In this document: positions 56,001 to 58,650 of the stretch, one piece after another
Numbering within the stretch: position 1 is the stretch's first letter
How the letters are laid out: every line of letters starts with the position of its first letter
Assembly: GCA_029721435.1 (NCBI GenBank)
Contig: CM056582.1
Span: 38,460,611-38,524,610, forward strand
From: Gymnothorax reevesii
Lineage: Eukaryota > Chordata > Actinopteri > Anguilliformes > Muraenidae
DNA length: 64,000 nt
Direction of reading: 5' to 3'
Notes under the pieces: generated by a model
Told to the model about the DNA's origin: nothing
Seen by the model: the letters and a program-made list of their open reading frames with translations, nothing else
Database searches by the model: none
Translations under genes and position numbers: made by a program

Positions 56001-58557
56001 GCACAAATATAATTCCATATTCTTCCTGGCATTTCTCCCAAGGCATCCTTGAAAAATGTTAGTAGAAATACGTTCTAAATGGAATCTTCCTGGTTATATA
56101 AAGGCCTAATAAATAATGATAAAAGAACACACAACTGCTGCTTTTTTAATGAAAGTAGCAATGTGGCTAGTTTAGCCTACAAGCTAGCTTCATTGCCAAA
56201 AATTTGCTATCAACAATGAAGACACAGAAAGGAACACGAAGCATTCTGCCAAAAAAAAAAAAATCTGATCACAAACAGAGAAATGATAAATTAGAAGGAC
56301 ATGGATTTTAATTTTTTTTTTTCATTTATAGGATCCTCAGTTTACTTGATGAGCTATCCATTATTTTTATTTTTTTTTTTTTACTAAAAAATGTTTAGTA
56401 CGGTCTCTTCAAGTGTTGCATCAAAATAATCCAAAGACCTTTGGCTAATCGGAAATCGTATCGATTGGGTGCCATTGCCATATGATGCGGGAGTAAAATA
56501 TACACGCAATATTTTTCTGTTTCCTTTGTCTGAAGTCATGGGTTTCAAAACAAACAGCTGCCTGAACTGCTAAGTGTTTTTCCTCGCCACTAGAGGTCAT
56601 TAAATTCCCAATCAAGAAATAGGCCTTCATGACAGGCCTTGCTTTTCTGTTCGGTATTCAGCATTAATTTTTAAGAATCTGGACAACCAATGCGCCAAAT
56701 GGGCACGGAATATGCAAGGCAGCCAGCATGCACACGTGAACGCAAAATTAAAAGCAAGTATATCTCCGGCCGTACACTCAAGGCTTGAGGTATTCTGTCA
56801 CATTTGCAGGGAAGTCTACCTGAGTGTGGATTCAATGTAAACTCATATTATTTGCGGGATAAATGGACTCCACCTTCAAGAAATGGATGTCCTCTCTGTC
56901 AATAGCATTCTCTATGGTTGCAATTTTGTCTTTCATAGTTGAGATCTGTCTTGCGATGTTTTCAATCTGCTCTTTCATCATCTGACTCTTCCGATTCGCC
57001 TCCTCTCTCAATGCTGCTACTCTGGCTTGCTCTTCATCATGCAGGAACTCGTGTAGCTTCTCAAACTGTGTCTTTACCTGCTTCTCTGTGTACTGGGCTT
57101 GATTCTGAAATGTATCAGCACATTATTAGAGGAAATGCATTTCCTGATGTTTGTGCATTGAAATAGTCTCTTGATGATCAACTCACCTTAATGTGTTCTG
57201 CAGTTTTCTCACACTCAAGTTTAGAATCAATGAACCTCTCAACTTTTTCTTTCATCGGATACAATGCAGCCTTGAGTTCCTCCTGGAATGAAGAATGGTC
57301 TTGTGTTCTGATACACAATGCATTTGACTTTTTCAGGATTGCATGTCTGAGATGCAAAGAACTTGGCCTGTGTGGCGCTCTGACTTCCATTTACACCTGT
57401 ATAGGTTTTCTCCCATCATCTGTCAGCACCCCAATGAGTATGTGAATTTGTGGTCGACTGACTAATGCATAAATGACATACTAACTCCCTCAAAAAGGAT
57501 TTTCCTGGGAAAGTTATTAGGTAGACTCACAAGAAAAGTGTTCTAATTTGCTTGCCATCCAGACTTGACAGCAAAGCATAGGCCCACCTTAATGGAGTCA
57601 GTTAAACCTCTTTCTACCATCAGAAATGAAAGGAGCACTGCACACTTAAACTTTTTTGAGCTGTAAACGATGGAGATTTAACAGTGTCCTCCACAGTTAC
57701 TGGCACTCCCTTTTTTAGTAAAATTTATTCTTCAGAAATATTTTCAAAATATTGGACAGTTTCATATTTTAAAATATGGAGACAAATTACTTGTGCATTA
57801 ATAAAGGATTCTGTTCTGCATTTGGGCCAAAGAACAACAGCTCACTGCTGCTTTTCCTTGGGCTATATTAATCTCCCGACATCACACAGTGCTCCACGGG
57901 TTCAAACTGGTGCCAATCTATGATCTGATGAGAAACGAGTATTCTGGTCTTGTCTCCAGGGAAATGTAGCTCAGTACGCCAGCTGCAATGTTGGTAAAGG
58001 TCAAGGGGGCTTTTATTTCTCAAAGTATCATCATGCTTTCTTTAAATAATATTTGTTGGTTAAAGTAAAAAAGCGTATGACAAATTCACATATTTGAAGC
58101 AGCATACCTTCAGATCTTGGAAAGACTAAAATAAATTCTCATTCTTGACACAGAATACCTTCAGATCTTGTGTAGCCTCTTCGACTGGAAGGAGCTGATG
58201 TTTCATGTGGTCCTCTGATGTCTGGCATATGACACAAAGAAGCTTGTGATCCTCCACACAGAAGACGCAGAGTTTCTCTCCATGAAGACTGCAACATGTT
58301 TCATTCTGTTCATCTTCACCGTCTGGCTCTTGCTCAATATAAGATGCCACGATATCTTTTAAATCCAGTCTGCGAGGTGGTTTCTCCACCGAAGTCACGG
58401 TCTTGCACATTGGACACTCCCAGGGGCAGTTCTCCCCACAAGCCTGCTGCAGGCACACTGTACAGAAGCTGTGGCTACATGGCATTAAAACATATTCTCT
58501 GACCATTCCAAAGCACACAGAACAACATAGTTCAACAGGAAAACCTTTACTCGTCAT
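13505..58557 (-). CDS. TRIM-family E3 ubiquitin ligase, six coding exons
   Basis: Joined on the minus strand: 58557-58159, 57282-57187, 57104-56874, 16287-16265, 16183-16065 and 14061-13505, 1425 nt in all, giving 474 residues plus stop. All junctions are AG/GT and in phase. The domains are RING (about residues 9-56), B-box 2 (89-120), coiled coil (about 134-245), a linker and PRY-SPRY (about 291-474). The family transfers ubiquitin through the RING, dimerises through the coiled coil and uses SPRY for target recognition. Many fish members act in antiviral or inflammatory signalling, but the substrate here is unknown. The closest groups by pattern are the zinc-binding protein A33, TRIM35 and TRIM39-like genes. 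The ATG has A at -3. Intron 3 spans about 40.6 kb of nested transposons. The reading frame is fully open, so the gene looks functional. Confidence 0.9.
14062..16064 (-). other. TRIM intron 5
   Basis: A 2.0-kb intron. It contains a duplicated repeat (see 14650-15210) and otherwise AT-rich sequence with no coding signal recognised at 15211-16064 or 14062-14640. Confidence 0.6.
14650..15210. repeat. two-unit direct repeat in TRIM intron 5
   Basis: Units at about 14690-14885 and 15010-15205 share GAGCTAGGATGCTCAAA, GAGGTGCATGGGATGACCC, TTCATC, CATATCAGA and GTCAAATGGCATC. The match is near 80% by eye. This is likely a known fish dispersed repeat present as a tandem pair. The left flank (about 14530-14640) carries GTCTGTCCGTCC-type sequence often seen in it. 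Confidence 0.6.
16065..16183 (-). CDS. TRIM exon 5: pre-PRY linker
   Basis: This 119-nt exon encodes [20 protein letters not shown], then [19 protein letters not shown], and ends one base into a codon before donor GTGAGTAC. The LQDPE...GALID(I/V)AKH(M/L)[11 protein letters not shown] block is strongly conserved in fish A33/TRIM39-like proteins. The acceptor is TTTGTACAG, with a competing AG two bases on that would break the frame. The exon is one codon longer than the common 116 nt. Confidence 0.88.
16265..16287 (-). CDS. TRIM exon 4: 23-nt micro-exon
   Basis: A 23-nt exon, TFKDTNQ plus two bases, lies between acceptor TTTTTCAG and donor GTATGT. A 23-nt exon at exactly this place is a hallmark of many TRIM genes, and it restores the frame between exons 3 and 5. 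It is easily missed by gene finders. It lies about 40.6 kb downstream of exon 3. Confidence 0.85.
16288..17620. other. TRIM intron 3, downstream end, with dispersed repeat
   Basis: No gene is recognised. Positions 16977-17350 belong to a dispersed repeat also seen at about 43097-43330 (same strand) and, inverted, near 30900-31230. All share CTCAGCTAAGCCT-type or CTTAACTACT-type blocks and GTGTGCCATCT. Confidence 0.45.
17716..20404 (-). pseudogene. CR1 ORF2 endonuclease-RT relic
   Basis: The endonuclease is read at 20404-20081 ([26 protein letters not shown]), then out of frame with MGDLNYPG near 20050. RT is read at 18959-18645 ([20 protein letters not shown]) and, after a stop, at 18632-17943 ([24 protein letters not shown] at 18519-18530, NVQRRATKL). 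The C-terminus is at 17976-17716 ([24 protein letters not shown]). These are textbook CR1-clade motifs. It is dead because of at least one stop and several frame changes. Confidence 0.82.
20610..20950 (-). pseudogene. CR1 ORF1 SGNH-esterase C-terminal relic
   Basis: The minus strand contains [13 protein letters not shown], then [20 protein letters not shown] and N. The D-G-L-H-L-N motif carries the catalytic Asp and His of the SGNH hydrolase domain found in CR1 ORF1 proteins. Stops interrupt the reading. It ends about 150 bp before the endonuclease-bearing ORF2. Confidence 0.6.
20961..21605. other. unassigned intronic spacer
   Basis: AT-rich sequence between the CR1 and the Tc1 element. No element boundaries or coding signal were recognised. 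Confidence 0.4.
21606..23233 (-). mobile_element. Tc1-like transposon, 1.63 kb
   Basis: Long terminal inverted repeats of roughly 230 bp begin TACAGTATATCACAAAATTG on the left and, as complement of the right end, TACAGTATCTCACATAAGTG. The arms match by eye at about 85%. The TA ends at 21606-21607 and 23232-23233 are the expected TA target duplication. It encloses a Tc1 transposase relic on the minus strand, sense to the TRIM transcript. Confidence 0.92.
21852..22858 (-). pseudogene. Tc1 transposase, inactivated
   Basis: Translation starts [20 protein letters not shown] at 22858. The paired-type helix-turn-helix part is [21 protein letters not shown]. The DDE core follows: first Asp in [14 protein letters not shown], second in the HDNDLKHTS block, Glu in [17 protein letters not shown] stop replaces the Cys or equivalent after IIVWG at 22262, and a frame change separates it from 22157-21852. 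The full length would be near 340 residues. It is dead but fairly well preserved. Confidence 0.88.
23234..24551. other. intronic spacer with small unexplained frame
   Basis: No gene is assigned. Positions 23815-23960 resemble 43770-43900 (CTGTCAT, AATCATTTTAAT, AGAAGCTTT blocks), marking a dispersed repeat. A 62-codon frame at 24018-24206 ([20 protein letters not shown]...) has protein-like composition, but its family is not recognised. Confidence 0.4.
24560..26124 (+). mobile_element. hAT transposon, ZBED/Ac type, 1.57 kb
   Basis: A perfect 8-bp TSD, GTTTTAAT, flanks it (24552-24559 and 26125-26132). The ends are TAGGCCTAAG on the left and, as complement of the right, TAGGGCTGGGAATCG. The latter is the typical terminus of fish hAT elements. 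Subterminal ATCGATTC motifs occur on both sides. It carries a BED-finger transposase relic, plus strand, antisense to TRIM. It is shorter than autonomous elements of this type, because the transposase 3' half is missing. Confidence 0.9.
24846..25915 (+). pseudogene. hAT/ZBED transposase, truncated and frameshifted
   Basis: It starts [19 protein letters not shown]. The BED zinc finger is WQHFGF...KAICKLC...[14 protein letters not shown] frame change near 25115 is followed by [20 protein letters not shown] and [20 protein letters not shown]. The first part of the RNase H-like catalytic fold ([21 protein letters not shown]) runs to TAG at 25777. A further frame continues to 25915. The C-terminal hAT dimerisation region is absent. 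It resembles ZBED1-like transposases. Confidence 0.85.
26133..26496. other. unassigned intronic spacer
   Basis: Sequence between the hAT and solo LTR A. No element or gene is recognised. Confidence 0.4.
26497..27612 (-). repeat. solo LTR A, minus strand, right end lost
   Basis: It is homologous over about 1.1 kb to 38844-40001, sharing GAACAGCTCCGGTTAAGGAG, GTGCAGCTATACAATCCCGA and GAAAACCCAGAAACCAATAA. On the minus strand it ends ...CGTTACA, with CAATAAAAC as poly(A) signal. The LTR 5' end (about 90 bp, plus-strand right side) is missing, next to the foldback at 27617. It has no internal retroelement genes. The sibling copy has a TATA box and a 5-bp TSD, supporting LTR identity. Confidence 0.7.
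27617..27748. repeat. foldback/MITE, 132 bp hairpin
   Basis: The arms are 27617-27656 and 27707-27748. Both contain GGATAAT(C/T)AAC(T)CGA-type sequence, then GAAGGTG(A/T)GCATTCCACGG, and start TATAAG. The 50-bp loop is CpG-rich with its own short palindrome (CGCGGAG...CTCCGCG). No TSD is certain beyond TA-type ends. A MITE or foldback element is likely. Confidence 0.7.
27749..28218. repeat. half of a TTAA-ended DNA element
   Basis: The right end reads GGTGGACTGTTCCTTTAA (28201-28218), a terminus common in TTAA-target fish MITEs. No matching left terminus is visible, so this is a half element. It abuts the L1 fragment directly. The rest is non-coding. Confidence 0.45.
28219..30114 (-). mobile_element. 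L1-clade LINE fragment 2
   Basis: This is an ORF2 fragment, sense to TRIM, truncated at both ends. There is no poly(A) tail at the low-coordinate end, so it is either 3'-deleted or was cut by another element. The 5' end meets the 3' end of a different, plus-strand LINE at about 30114. It belongs to a different L1 subfamily from the 0.4-3.5 kb copy. Confidence 0.8.
28223..30141 (-). pseudogene. L1 ORF2 RT relic 2
   Basis: Minus-strand pieces: 30141-29821 gives the pre-RT linker ending [15 protein letters not shown]. Positions 29824-28949 give an open 291-codon RT with [29 protein letters not shown] and YADD at 29174-29185. Positions 28888-28223 give the thumb and connection region ([26 protein letters not shown]). 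The long open RT suggests moderate age. Frame changes at about 29822 and 28940 break it. The endonuclease and C-terminal finger are missing. Confidence 0.82.
30115..30515 (+). mobile_element. LINE 3' end with TTCTA tail
   Basis: The plus strand encodes the tail of a CR1/L2-like ORF2 ([20 protein letters not shown]...[17 protein letters not shown], stop at 30284-30286). This is followed by a 3' UTR with GTGAGCCAAAGACAAATTTC and a (TTCTA)n microsatellite tail at about 30495-30513. The combination is typical of a CR1/L2-group LINE end. The rest of the element is not adjacent. Confidence 0.7.
30516..31240. other. intronic spacer with inverted dispersed repeat
   Basis: Positions 30900-31230 are related, in inverse orientation, to 16977-17250 (shared CTCAGCTAAGCCT and CAAACTG blocks). 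An A-rich run lies at 31200-31220. No gene is seen. Confidence 0.45.
31241..31880. repeat. hAT-derived MITE, relative of 12.46 kb element
   Basis: It shares arm sequence (AATCATTTTCC, TTATTGACG, GTTTTCCAATTAT) and core sequence (GATTTAAATGTAGCAAATA, ATTGAGAACAGGTCAGGAC) with 12459-13230. It ends in CCCCCCTGGCACCGCCACTG, whose complement CAGTGGCGGTGCCAGGGG is a common hAT terminus. The second arm is absent. Confidence 0.6.
31881..32240. other. unassigned intronic spacer
   Basis: Nothing recognised. It ends at GGGC, next to the LTR of gypsy copy 2. Confidence 0.4.
32241..32717 (-). repeat. gypsy copy 2 3' LTR
   Basis: On the minus strand it runs TGTAATGCG... to ...CCATAACA, 477 bp. It is preceded (minus strand) by the purine tract GGAAATGGAGG at 32718-32728. 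It is homologous to the other family LTRs. Confidence 0.9.
32885..33966 (-). pseudogene. gypsy copy 2 RT-RNase H relic
   Basis: RT at 33966-33415 reads [38 protein letters not shown] and the catalytic YIDDL (about 33659-33672). A frame change at about 33430 leads to RNase H, 33436-32885 ([27 protein letters not shown]). In RNase H the first catalytic Asp context is VDTRD. Upstream, the RT start is frameshifted near 33970 from the long integrase frame. Confidence 0.82.
33979..35436 (-). pseudogene. gypsy copy 2 integrase, long open frame
   Basis: 485 open codons. The N-terminal zinc finger has [11 protein letters not shown]...KHFFWPG and CKTCHTC. The catalytic core has [17 protein letters not shown] and SQGALERF, keeping the D,D(35)E triad. 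The C-terminal part reads [19 protein letters not shown], the usual GPY/F-like region. The frame then runs into the spacer before RT ([15 protein letters not shown]). Integrase is encoded 5' of RT. Although open, it is separated by frame changes from PR (35463-35648) and RT. Confidence 0.82.
35463..37437 (-). pseudogene. gypsy copy 2 gag-protease relic
   Basis: Gag starts at ATG 37437 ([21 protein letters not shown]). Next come the charged coiled coil (37200-37030), with a frame change near 37190, and the capsid, with an amber stop at about 36880 replacing Trp in the SCQWPK block. Capsid 36857-36414 follows, then a frame change. Positions 36499-35645 give the zinc knuckle [14 protein letters not shown] and protease [13 protein letters not shown] with an intact DTG. 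Another frame change lies at about 35648. Confidence 0.82.
37833..38812 (-). pseudogene. Tc1 transposase 2, inactivated
   Basis: The N-terminus is at 38812-38561 ([35 protein letters not shown]). The second helix-turn-helix is at 38524-38273 ([20 protein letters not shown]). The DDE core has LWSDEST near 38250, [13 protein letters not shown] and the QDNAKPHSA block. The Glu lies in [18 protein letters not shown] (near 37860). The frames differ, with breaks at about 38555 and 38270-38140. The catalytic residues are visible but not in one frame. Confidence 0.88.
38844..40001 (-). repeat. solo LTR B, 1158 bp, perfect 5-bp TSD
   Basis: The ends are TGTTGGGTTTTACG and GGTTCACAACA on the plus strand, so the minus strand reads TGTTGTGAACC...AACCCAACA. 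The TSD CTCTC lies at 38839-38843 and 40002-40006. The minus strand has TATATAAGG (39208-39216) and GAAATAAAGCC near its end. There are no internal genes. It inserted into Tc1 element 2. Same family as 26497-27612. Confidence 0.88.
40316..40335 (-). other. gypsy copy 2 primer-binding site
   Basis: The minus strand reads TGGGGGCTCAAGTCCGGGAT, three bases after the 5' LTR. It equals the classic tRNA-Pro primer site of vertebrate gammaretroviruses with two extra As in the middle. Confidence 0.65.
40339..41322 (-). repeat. gypsy copy 2 5' LTR, with SINE insertion
   Basis: On the minus strand it begins TGTAATGCAAATAG and ends CTATAACA. Removing the SINE and one TSD copy leaves about 468 bp, matching the 3' LTR. 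It shows more substitutions against its partner than copy 3 does. Confidence 0.88.
40679..41180 (-). mobile_element. tRNA-headed SINE, full length
   Basis: A minus-strand SINE. Its tRNA-like head has an A box TGGCTCACACGG (41152-41163) and a B box GGTTCGAGCC (41099-41108), followed by a body of about 370 bp and an A-rich tail (T-rich at 40679-40705 on the plus strand). A 14-bp TSD, CCCCTCCCACATTT, lies at 40665-40678 and 41181-41194. A second copy is at 55459-55887. Confidence 0.88.
41323..41800. repeat. spacer with (C)n(CA)n microsatellite
   Basis: A run of about 20 C followed by (CA)n lies at 41502-41547. Otherwise the sequence is unassigned intronic DNA. Confidence 0.7.
41818..42031 (+). 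pseudogene. possible hAT-type N-terminal exon relic
   Basis: Positions 41818-41860 read [13 protein letters not shown] then a stop. The KxxSGAQKRK pattern opens many fish hAT/TTF-type transposases. The sequence then continues in another frame ([19 protein letters not shown]...ELTTEW) and ends before GTGAGTGC, a good donor. It could be a first exon of a decayed transposase. No downstream exon is identified. Confidence 0.35.
42246..42583 (+). other. unrecognised 112-codon open frame, possible TM
   Basis: The frame is open from after TGA (42243-42245) to TAA-type stop context after GNDD at 42583. There is no ATG before codon 47 or so, so it would need an upstream exon or a non-AUG start. The content is [18 protein letters not shown], then an acidic patch. 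A hydrophobic segment, [20 protein letters not shown], could be a membrane helix. A basic/charged tail ([20 protein letters not shown]) follows. An AATAAA plus A-run follows at about 43000-43010, as in a processed or retroposed transcript. The family is not recognised. Confidence 0.35.
42990..43012 (+). terminator. AATAAA followed by A-run
   Basis: GAAATAAAATTT followed by about 11 A (43001-43011). It resembles the 3' end of a retroposed transcript covering the 42.2-43.0 kb stretch. No TSD was established. Confidence 0.35.
43013..44600. other. intronic spacer with dispersed repeats
   Basis: 43097-43330 is a relative of 16977-17350. 43770-43900 is a relative of 23815-23960. A (TAGC)n run lies at 44423-44441. 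No gene is seen. Confidence 0.45.
44631..44924 (-). pseudogene. LINE ORF2 C-terminal fragment
   Basis: The minus strand reads [20 protein letters not shown], then [20 protein letters not shown] and [14 protein letters not shown]. The RxLRS(A/S)DQ..L.VPR.R....G.RAF...GP.LWN.LP pattern is the C-terminal end of fish L2/Rex-type LINEs. It is 97 open codons. Only the 3' end is present, as usual for 5'-truncated copies. Confidence 0.75.
44925..45486. other. unassigned intronic spacer
   Basis: It contains repeated CAAT/TAATTCCCAT phrases near 45130-45250 but no identifiable element. The end abuts TTAA at 45487. Confidence 0.4.
45859..46192 (+). pseudogene. coding scraps inside the TTAA element
   Basis: ATG 45859 reads [19 protein letters not shown], then a repeat interrupts it. 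Coding-like sequence resumes at about 46050: [20 protein letters not shown], then a stop, then [20 protein letters not shown], ending before GTAAAC. The ELRDLKGLKTDAE-type phrase is common in fish transposon-derived proteins, some with THAP fingers (from memory, not checked). Low certainty. Confidence 0.35.
45915..46050. repeat. short MITE with GACA microsatellite core
   Basis: The arms GTGTCGCCTGCGAAGC and GCTTTGCAGGTGACAC are complementary. Between them lie a short direct duplication (GAAAGTGTGACTACCA) and (CAGA/CGGA)n at about 45975-46002. This arrangement recurs in fish genomes as a palindromic MITE. Confidence 0.6.
46193..46794. other. unassigned part of the TTAA element
   Basis: Sequence downstream of the possible donor site. 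A direct duplication of about 25 bp (CATTTTTGCTTTGCAAATAA / CATTTTCACTCTGCAAATAA) is at 46227 and 46301. No coding recognised. Confidence 0.4.
46795..47340. repeat. long-armed MITE, third relative
   Basis: The inverted arms are about 46795-46942 and 47188-47340. Both contain AATAATTA(A/G)TCCTGGC, CACGTTTT, AATAATCAAGTGGCA and TCTAAAAGCGACAAA (read on the appropriate strand). It is related in layout and wording to 12459-13230 but more diverged. No clean TSD was found. Confidence 0.65.
47407..47894 (+). repeat. gypsy copy 3 5' LTR
   Basis: 488 bp, TGTAATGTG...CCATAACA. TATATAA lies at 47554-47560. It lacks about 8 bp near position 17 that the 3' LTR keeps (the GGCCACTAGATGGC block). Confidence 0.93.
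47898..47918 (+). other. gypsy copy 3 primer-binding site
   Basis: TGGGGGCTCAAGGTCCGGGA followed by T, three bases after the LTR. It is tRNA-Pro-like with three extra bases in the centre. The last bases of the LTR repeat the AACAAATTGGGG phrase that overlaps this site. Confidence 0.6.
48011..50790 (+). pseudogene. gypsy copy 3 gag-protease-integrase N-term
   Basis: Gag starts at ATG 48011 and is interrupted after ...GDLEQF by the solo LTR 48203-48667, then resumes in frame. The modules are: SAP-like N-terminus ([33 protein letters not shown]); Glu/Arg-rich coiled coil (48715-48960); SCAN-related capsid (about 49000-49500); zinc knuckle [14 protein letters not shown] (49668-49709); protease with [10 protein letters not shown] (DTG at 49945-49953); a linker; and the integrase HH part ([14 protein letters not shown]). 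Two 1-nt deletions then shift the frame and destroy the CxxC of the finger. Gag, PR and IN share one frame, with no stop between gag and pol. Confidence 0.88.
48203..48667 (+). repeat. solo LTR of another retroelement, 465 bp
   Basis: The ends TGTTATG and CATAACA are inverted repeats. The TSD GTTT (48199-48202, 48668-48671) restores the uninterrupted gag of copies 1 and 2. It contains CTATAAAAAGG near 48443 and AATAAA near 48605, about 60 bp before its end. Its sequence is unlike the gypsy family LTRs here. It truncates Gag after 64 residues. Confidence 0.88.
50806..53271 (+). CDS. gypsy copy 3 integrase core-RT-RNase H frame
   Basis: 821 open codons to the stop at 53269-53271. The integrase core has Asp at 50917, Asp at 51094 and Glu at 51202, i.e. 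D-x58-D-x35-E. Its C-terminal domain has [15 protein letters not shown] spans about 52080-52700, with [34 protein letters not shown] and catalytic YIDD at 52465-52476. RNase H spans about 52880-53260, with [13 protein letters not shown] and YTDHNPL. All catalytic residues are present, but the frame is detached from gag-PR by the upstream deletions and has no proper start, so the polyprotein is broken. Integrase precedes RT. Confidence 0.9.
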   Translation: MQNLSHFQVVGKHQLDPPVAPLQPIPAFGEPFSRVIVDCVGPLPKTRSGNQYLLTIMCASTRFPEAIPLRNIKATAISKALIKFFTLFGLPREIQSDQGSNFTSGLFQQVVYELGAKQILSSAYHPGSQGALERFHSTLKTMMRTYCYDHEKDWDEGVHLLLFAAREAVQESTGFSPFELVFGHEVRGPLLLLSEQWQEEEPQISLLDYVSKFKERLRAACDLAKENLKSSQGKMKTWYDHKARSREFKPGDKVLVLFPLQSNPLQARFHGPYEILTKLNDLNYIVKTPDRRKPKQLCHINMLKPYHDRNARVAAVTSDSQMVETCEDEGEFQDDEPRIKAEVLSCKLSNTEVLQNLDVKLQHLEPSQRDQFERLIKKYEDLFPDVPKRVTIASHDVDVGDAKPIKQHPYRMNPEKRKIAEKEVEYMLKHDIIRPSNSDWSSPCVLVPKPDGSTRFCTDYRKVNAVTRTDVFPIPRIDDCIDSVGQAKFLTKIDLLKGYWCVPLTERAKSISAFATPSGLYQYEVLPFGMKNAPATFQRMIQSTIAGLPHTGAYIDDLITWSDSWEEHLKDVETLFQRLTQANLTVNLSKSDFGCATVTYLGYVIGQGKVAPINAKVQAIMDFPVPDNKKALRRFLGMIGYYRKFCKNFAEIALSLTNQLKKGVKFTWDDACQRAFDRLKSLLCHFPVLKSPDFNKPFSIAVDASDQACGSVLLQRSDSDDIEHPVAYFSRKFNRHQRNYSTIEKELLALVLSLQHFEVYVCTGQKPMIVYTDHNPLMFLSKMKNKNRRLLNWSLILQEFDLEIKHVKGTDNVIADCLSRV
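53389..53398 (+). other. polypurine tract of gypsy copy 3
   Basis: GGAATGGAGG immediately before the 3' LTR. The same phrase precedes the 3' LTRs of copies 1 and 2, with small changes. Confidence 0.7.
53399..53894 (+). repeat. gypsy copy 3 3' LTR
   Basis: 496 bp, nearly identical to 47407-47894. Differences seen are one C/T (GTGACGTTTC versus GTGACATTTC), one A-run length change, and the 8-bp indel near the start. Confidence 0.93.
54296..54888. repeat. MITE with two nested palindromes
   Basis: The outer arms at about 54305-54395 and 54790-54885 share TTAGGCAATG(C/T)CGTCATAAG, GAAATTTAG and TTATTTTTA. The inner arms at about 54530-54550 and 54712-54732 share GGTGAGTGCAGAGA(C/T)AT in opposite orientation. 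There is no open frame. The TSD is not resolved. Confidence 0.7.
54889..55440. other. unassigned intronic spacer
   Basis: GC-richer than its neighbours around 55200-55340, with GAGCGAGC-type repeats. No gene recognised. Confidence 0.4.
55459..55887 (-). mobile_element. tRNA-headed SINE, second copy, 5' truncated
   Basis: Same family as 40679-41180: TTTGGCATCTCCAATCCCAC near the tail, GGAGGCGCTGGAGCAACGAA in the body. The head starts within the B box (GGTTCGAGCCCCGG), so the A box is lost. An 18-bp TSD, CAATCGAAATAGGTTTTT, lies at 55441-55458 and 55888-55905. Minus strand. Confidence 0.88.
55906..56873. other. TRIM intron 3, upstream end
   Basis: AT-rich sequence with A and T runs at 56253, 56310 and 56370. 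No element or gene recognised before TRIM exon 3. Confidence 0.5.
56874..57104 (-). CDS. TRIM exon 3: coiled coil, 231 nt
   Basis: It encodes 77 residues, from [20 protein letters not shown] to ...DREDIHFLK. It contains the family signature [13 protein letters not shown] and [10 protein letters not shown]. The acceptor is TTTCAG and the donor is GTGGAG, which is weaker than usual. Its length equals the classical 231-nt TRIM exon. It precedes the giant intron. Confidence 0.9.
57187..57282 (-). CDS. TRIM exon 2: coiled coil, 96 nt
   Basis: It encodes 32 residues, [20 protein letters not shown]... to ...AEHIK, between acceptor TTCCAG and donor GTGAGT. Its size is exactly the 96 nt typical of TRIM genes, and the heptad-like pattern starts the coiled coil. 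Intron 2 that follows is only 82 bp. The phase is 0 on both sides. Confidence 0.9.
57283..58158 (-). other. TRIM intron 1
   Basis: 876-bp intron. Near its 5' end the exon 1 donor context CAAGATCTGAAGGTAT occurs a second time (about 58106-58121), a decoy donor beyond an in-frame stop. Nothing else recognised. Confidence 0.7.
58159..58557 (-). CDS. TRIM exon 1: RING and B-box 2
   Basis: This exon encodes 133 residues and ends in phase 0 at ...ATQDLK before donor GTATTC. The RING ligands are C12, C15, C27, H29, C32, C35, C48 and C51, a complete C3HC4 set with the loop CSHSFC. The B-box 2 ligands are C89, H92, C100, D103, C108, C111, H117 and H120, also complete. If the donor is not used, translation continues ten codons to a stop at 58126. 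A second near-identical donor context lies about 50 bp further on (58105 region). ATG 58557 is the only start that precedes the RING. Confidence 0.9.
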
Positions 58558-58617
58558 CGTACAGAGCCAGCTGCCAGTCCTCTCTTTGTCAGGACAAACT
58601 CTGCAATATTGCCCTAT

Positions 58618-58650
58618 GTTTCGCTTTTAGCTTGGCGCCGAAACAGAACT
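58618..58650 (-). promoter_or_regulatory. two ISRE/IRF-like motifs upstream of TRIM
   Basis: The minus strand has AAAAGCGAAAC (58628-58618), one mismatch from GAAANNGAAAC. The plus strand has GAAACAGAACT (58640-58650), a looser IRF-type match. They lie 61-93 bp upstream of the TRIM ATG, with TTGGCGCC between them. No TATA box was seen. ISREs drive interferon induction of many fish TRIMs; use here is inference. Confidence 0.4.

Noticed and set aside
56939..57166. Plus-strand frame over TRIM exon 3
   Set aside because: Antisense shadow of the coiled-coil exon.
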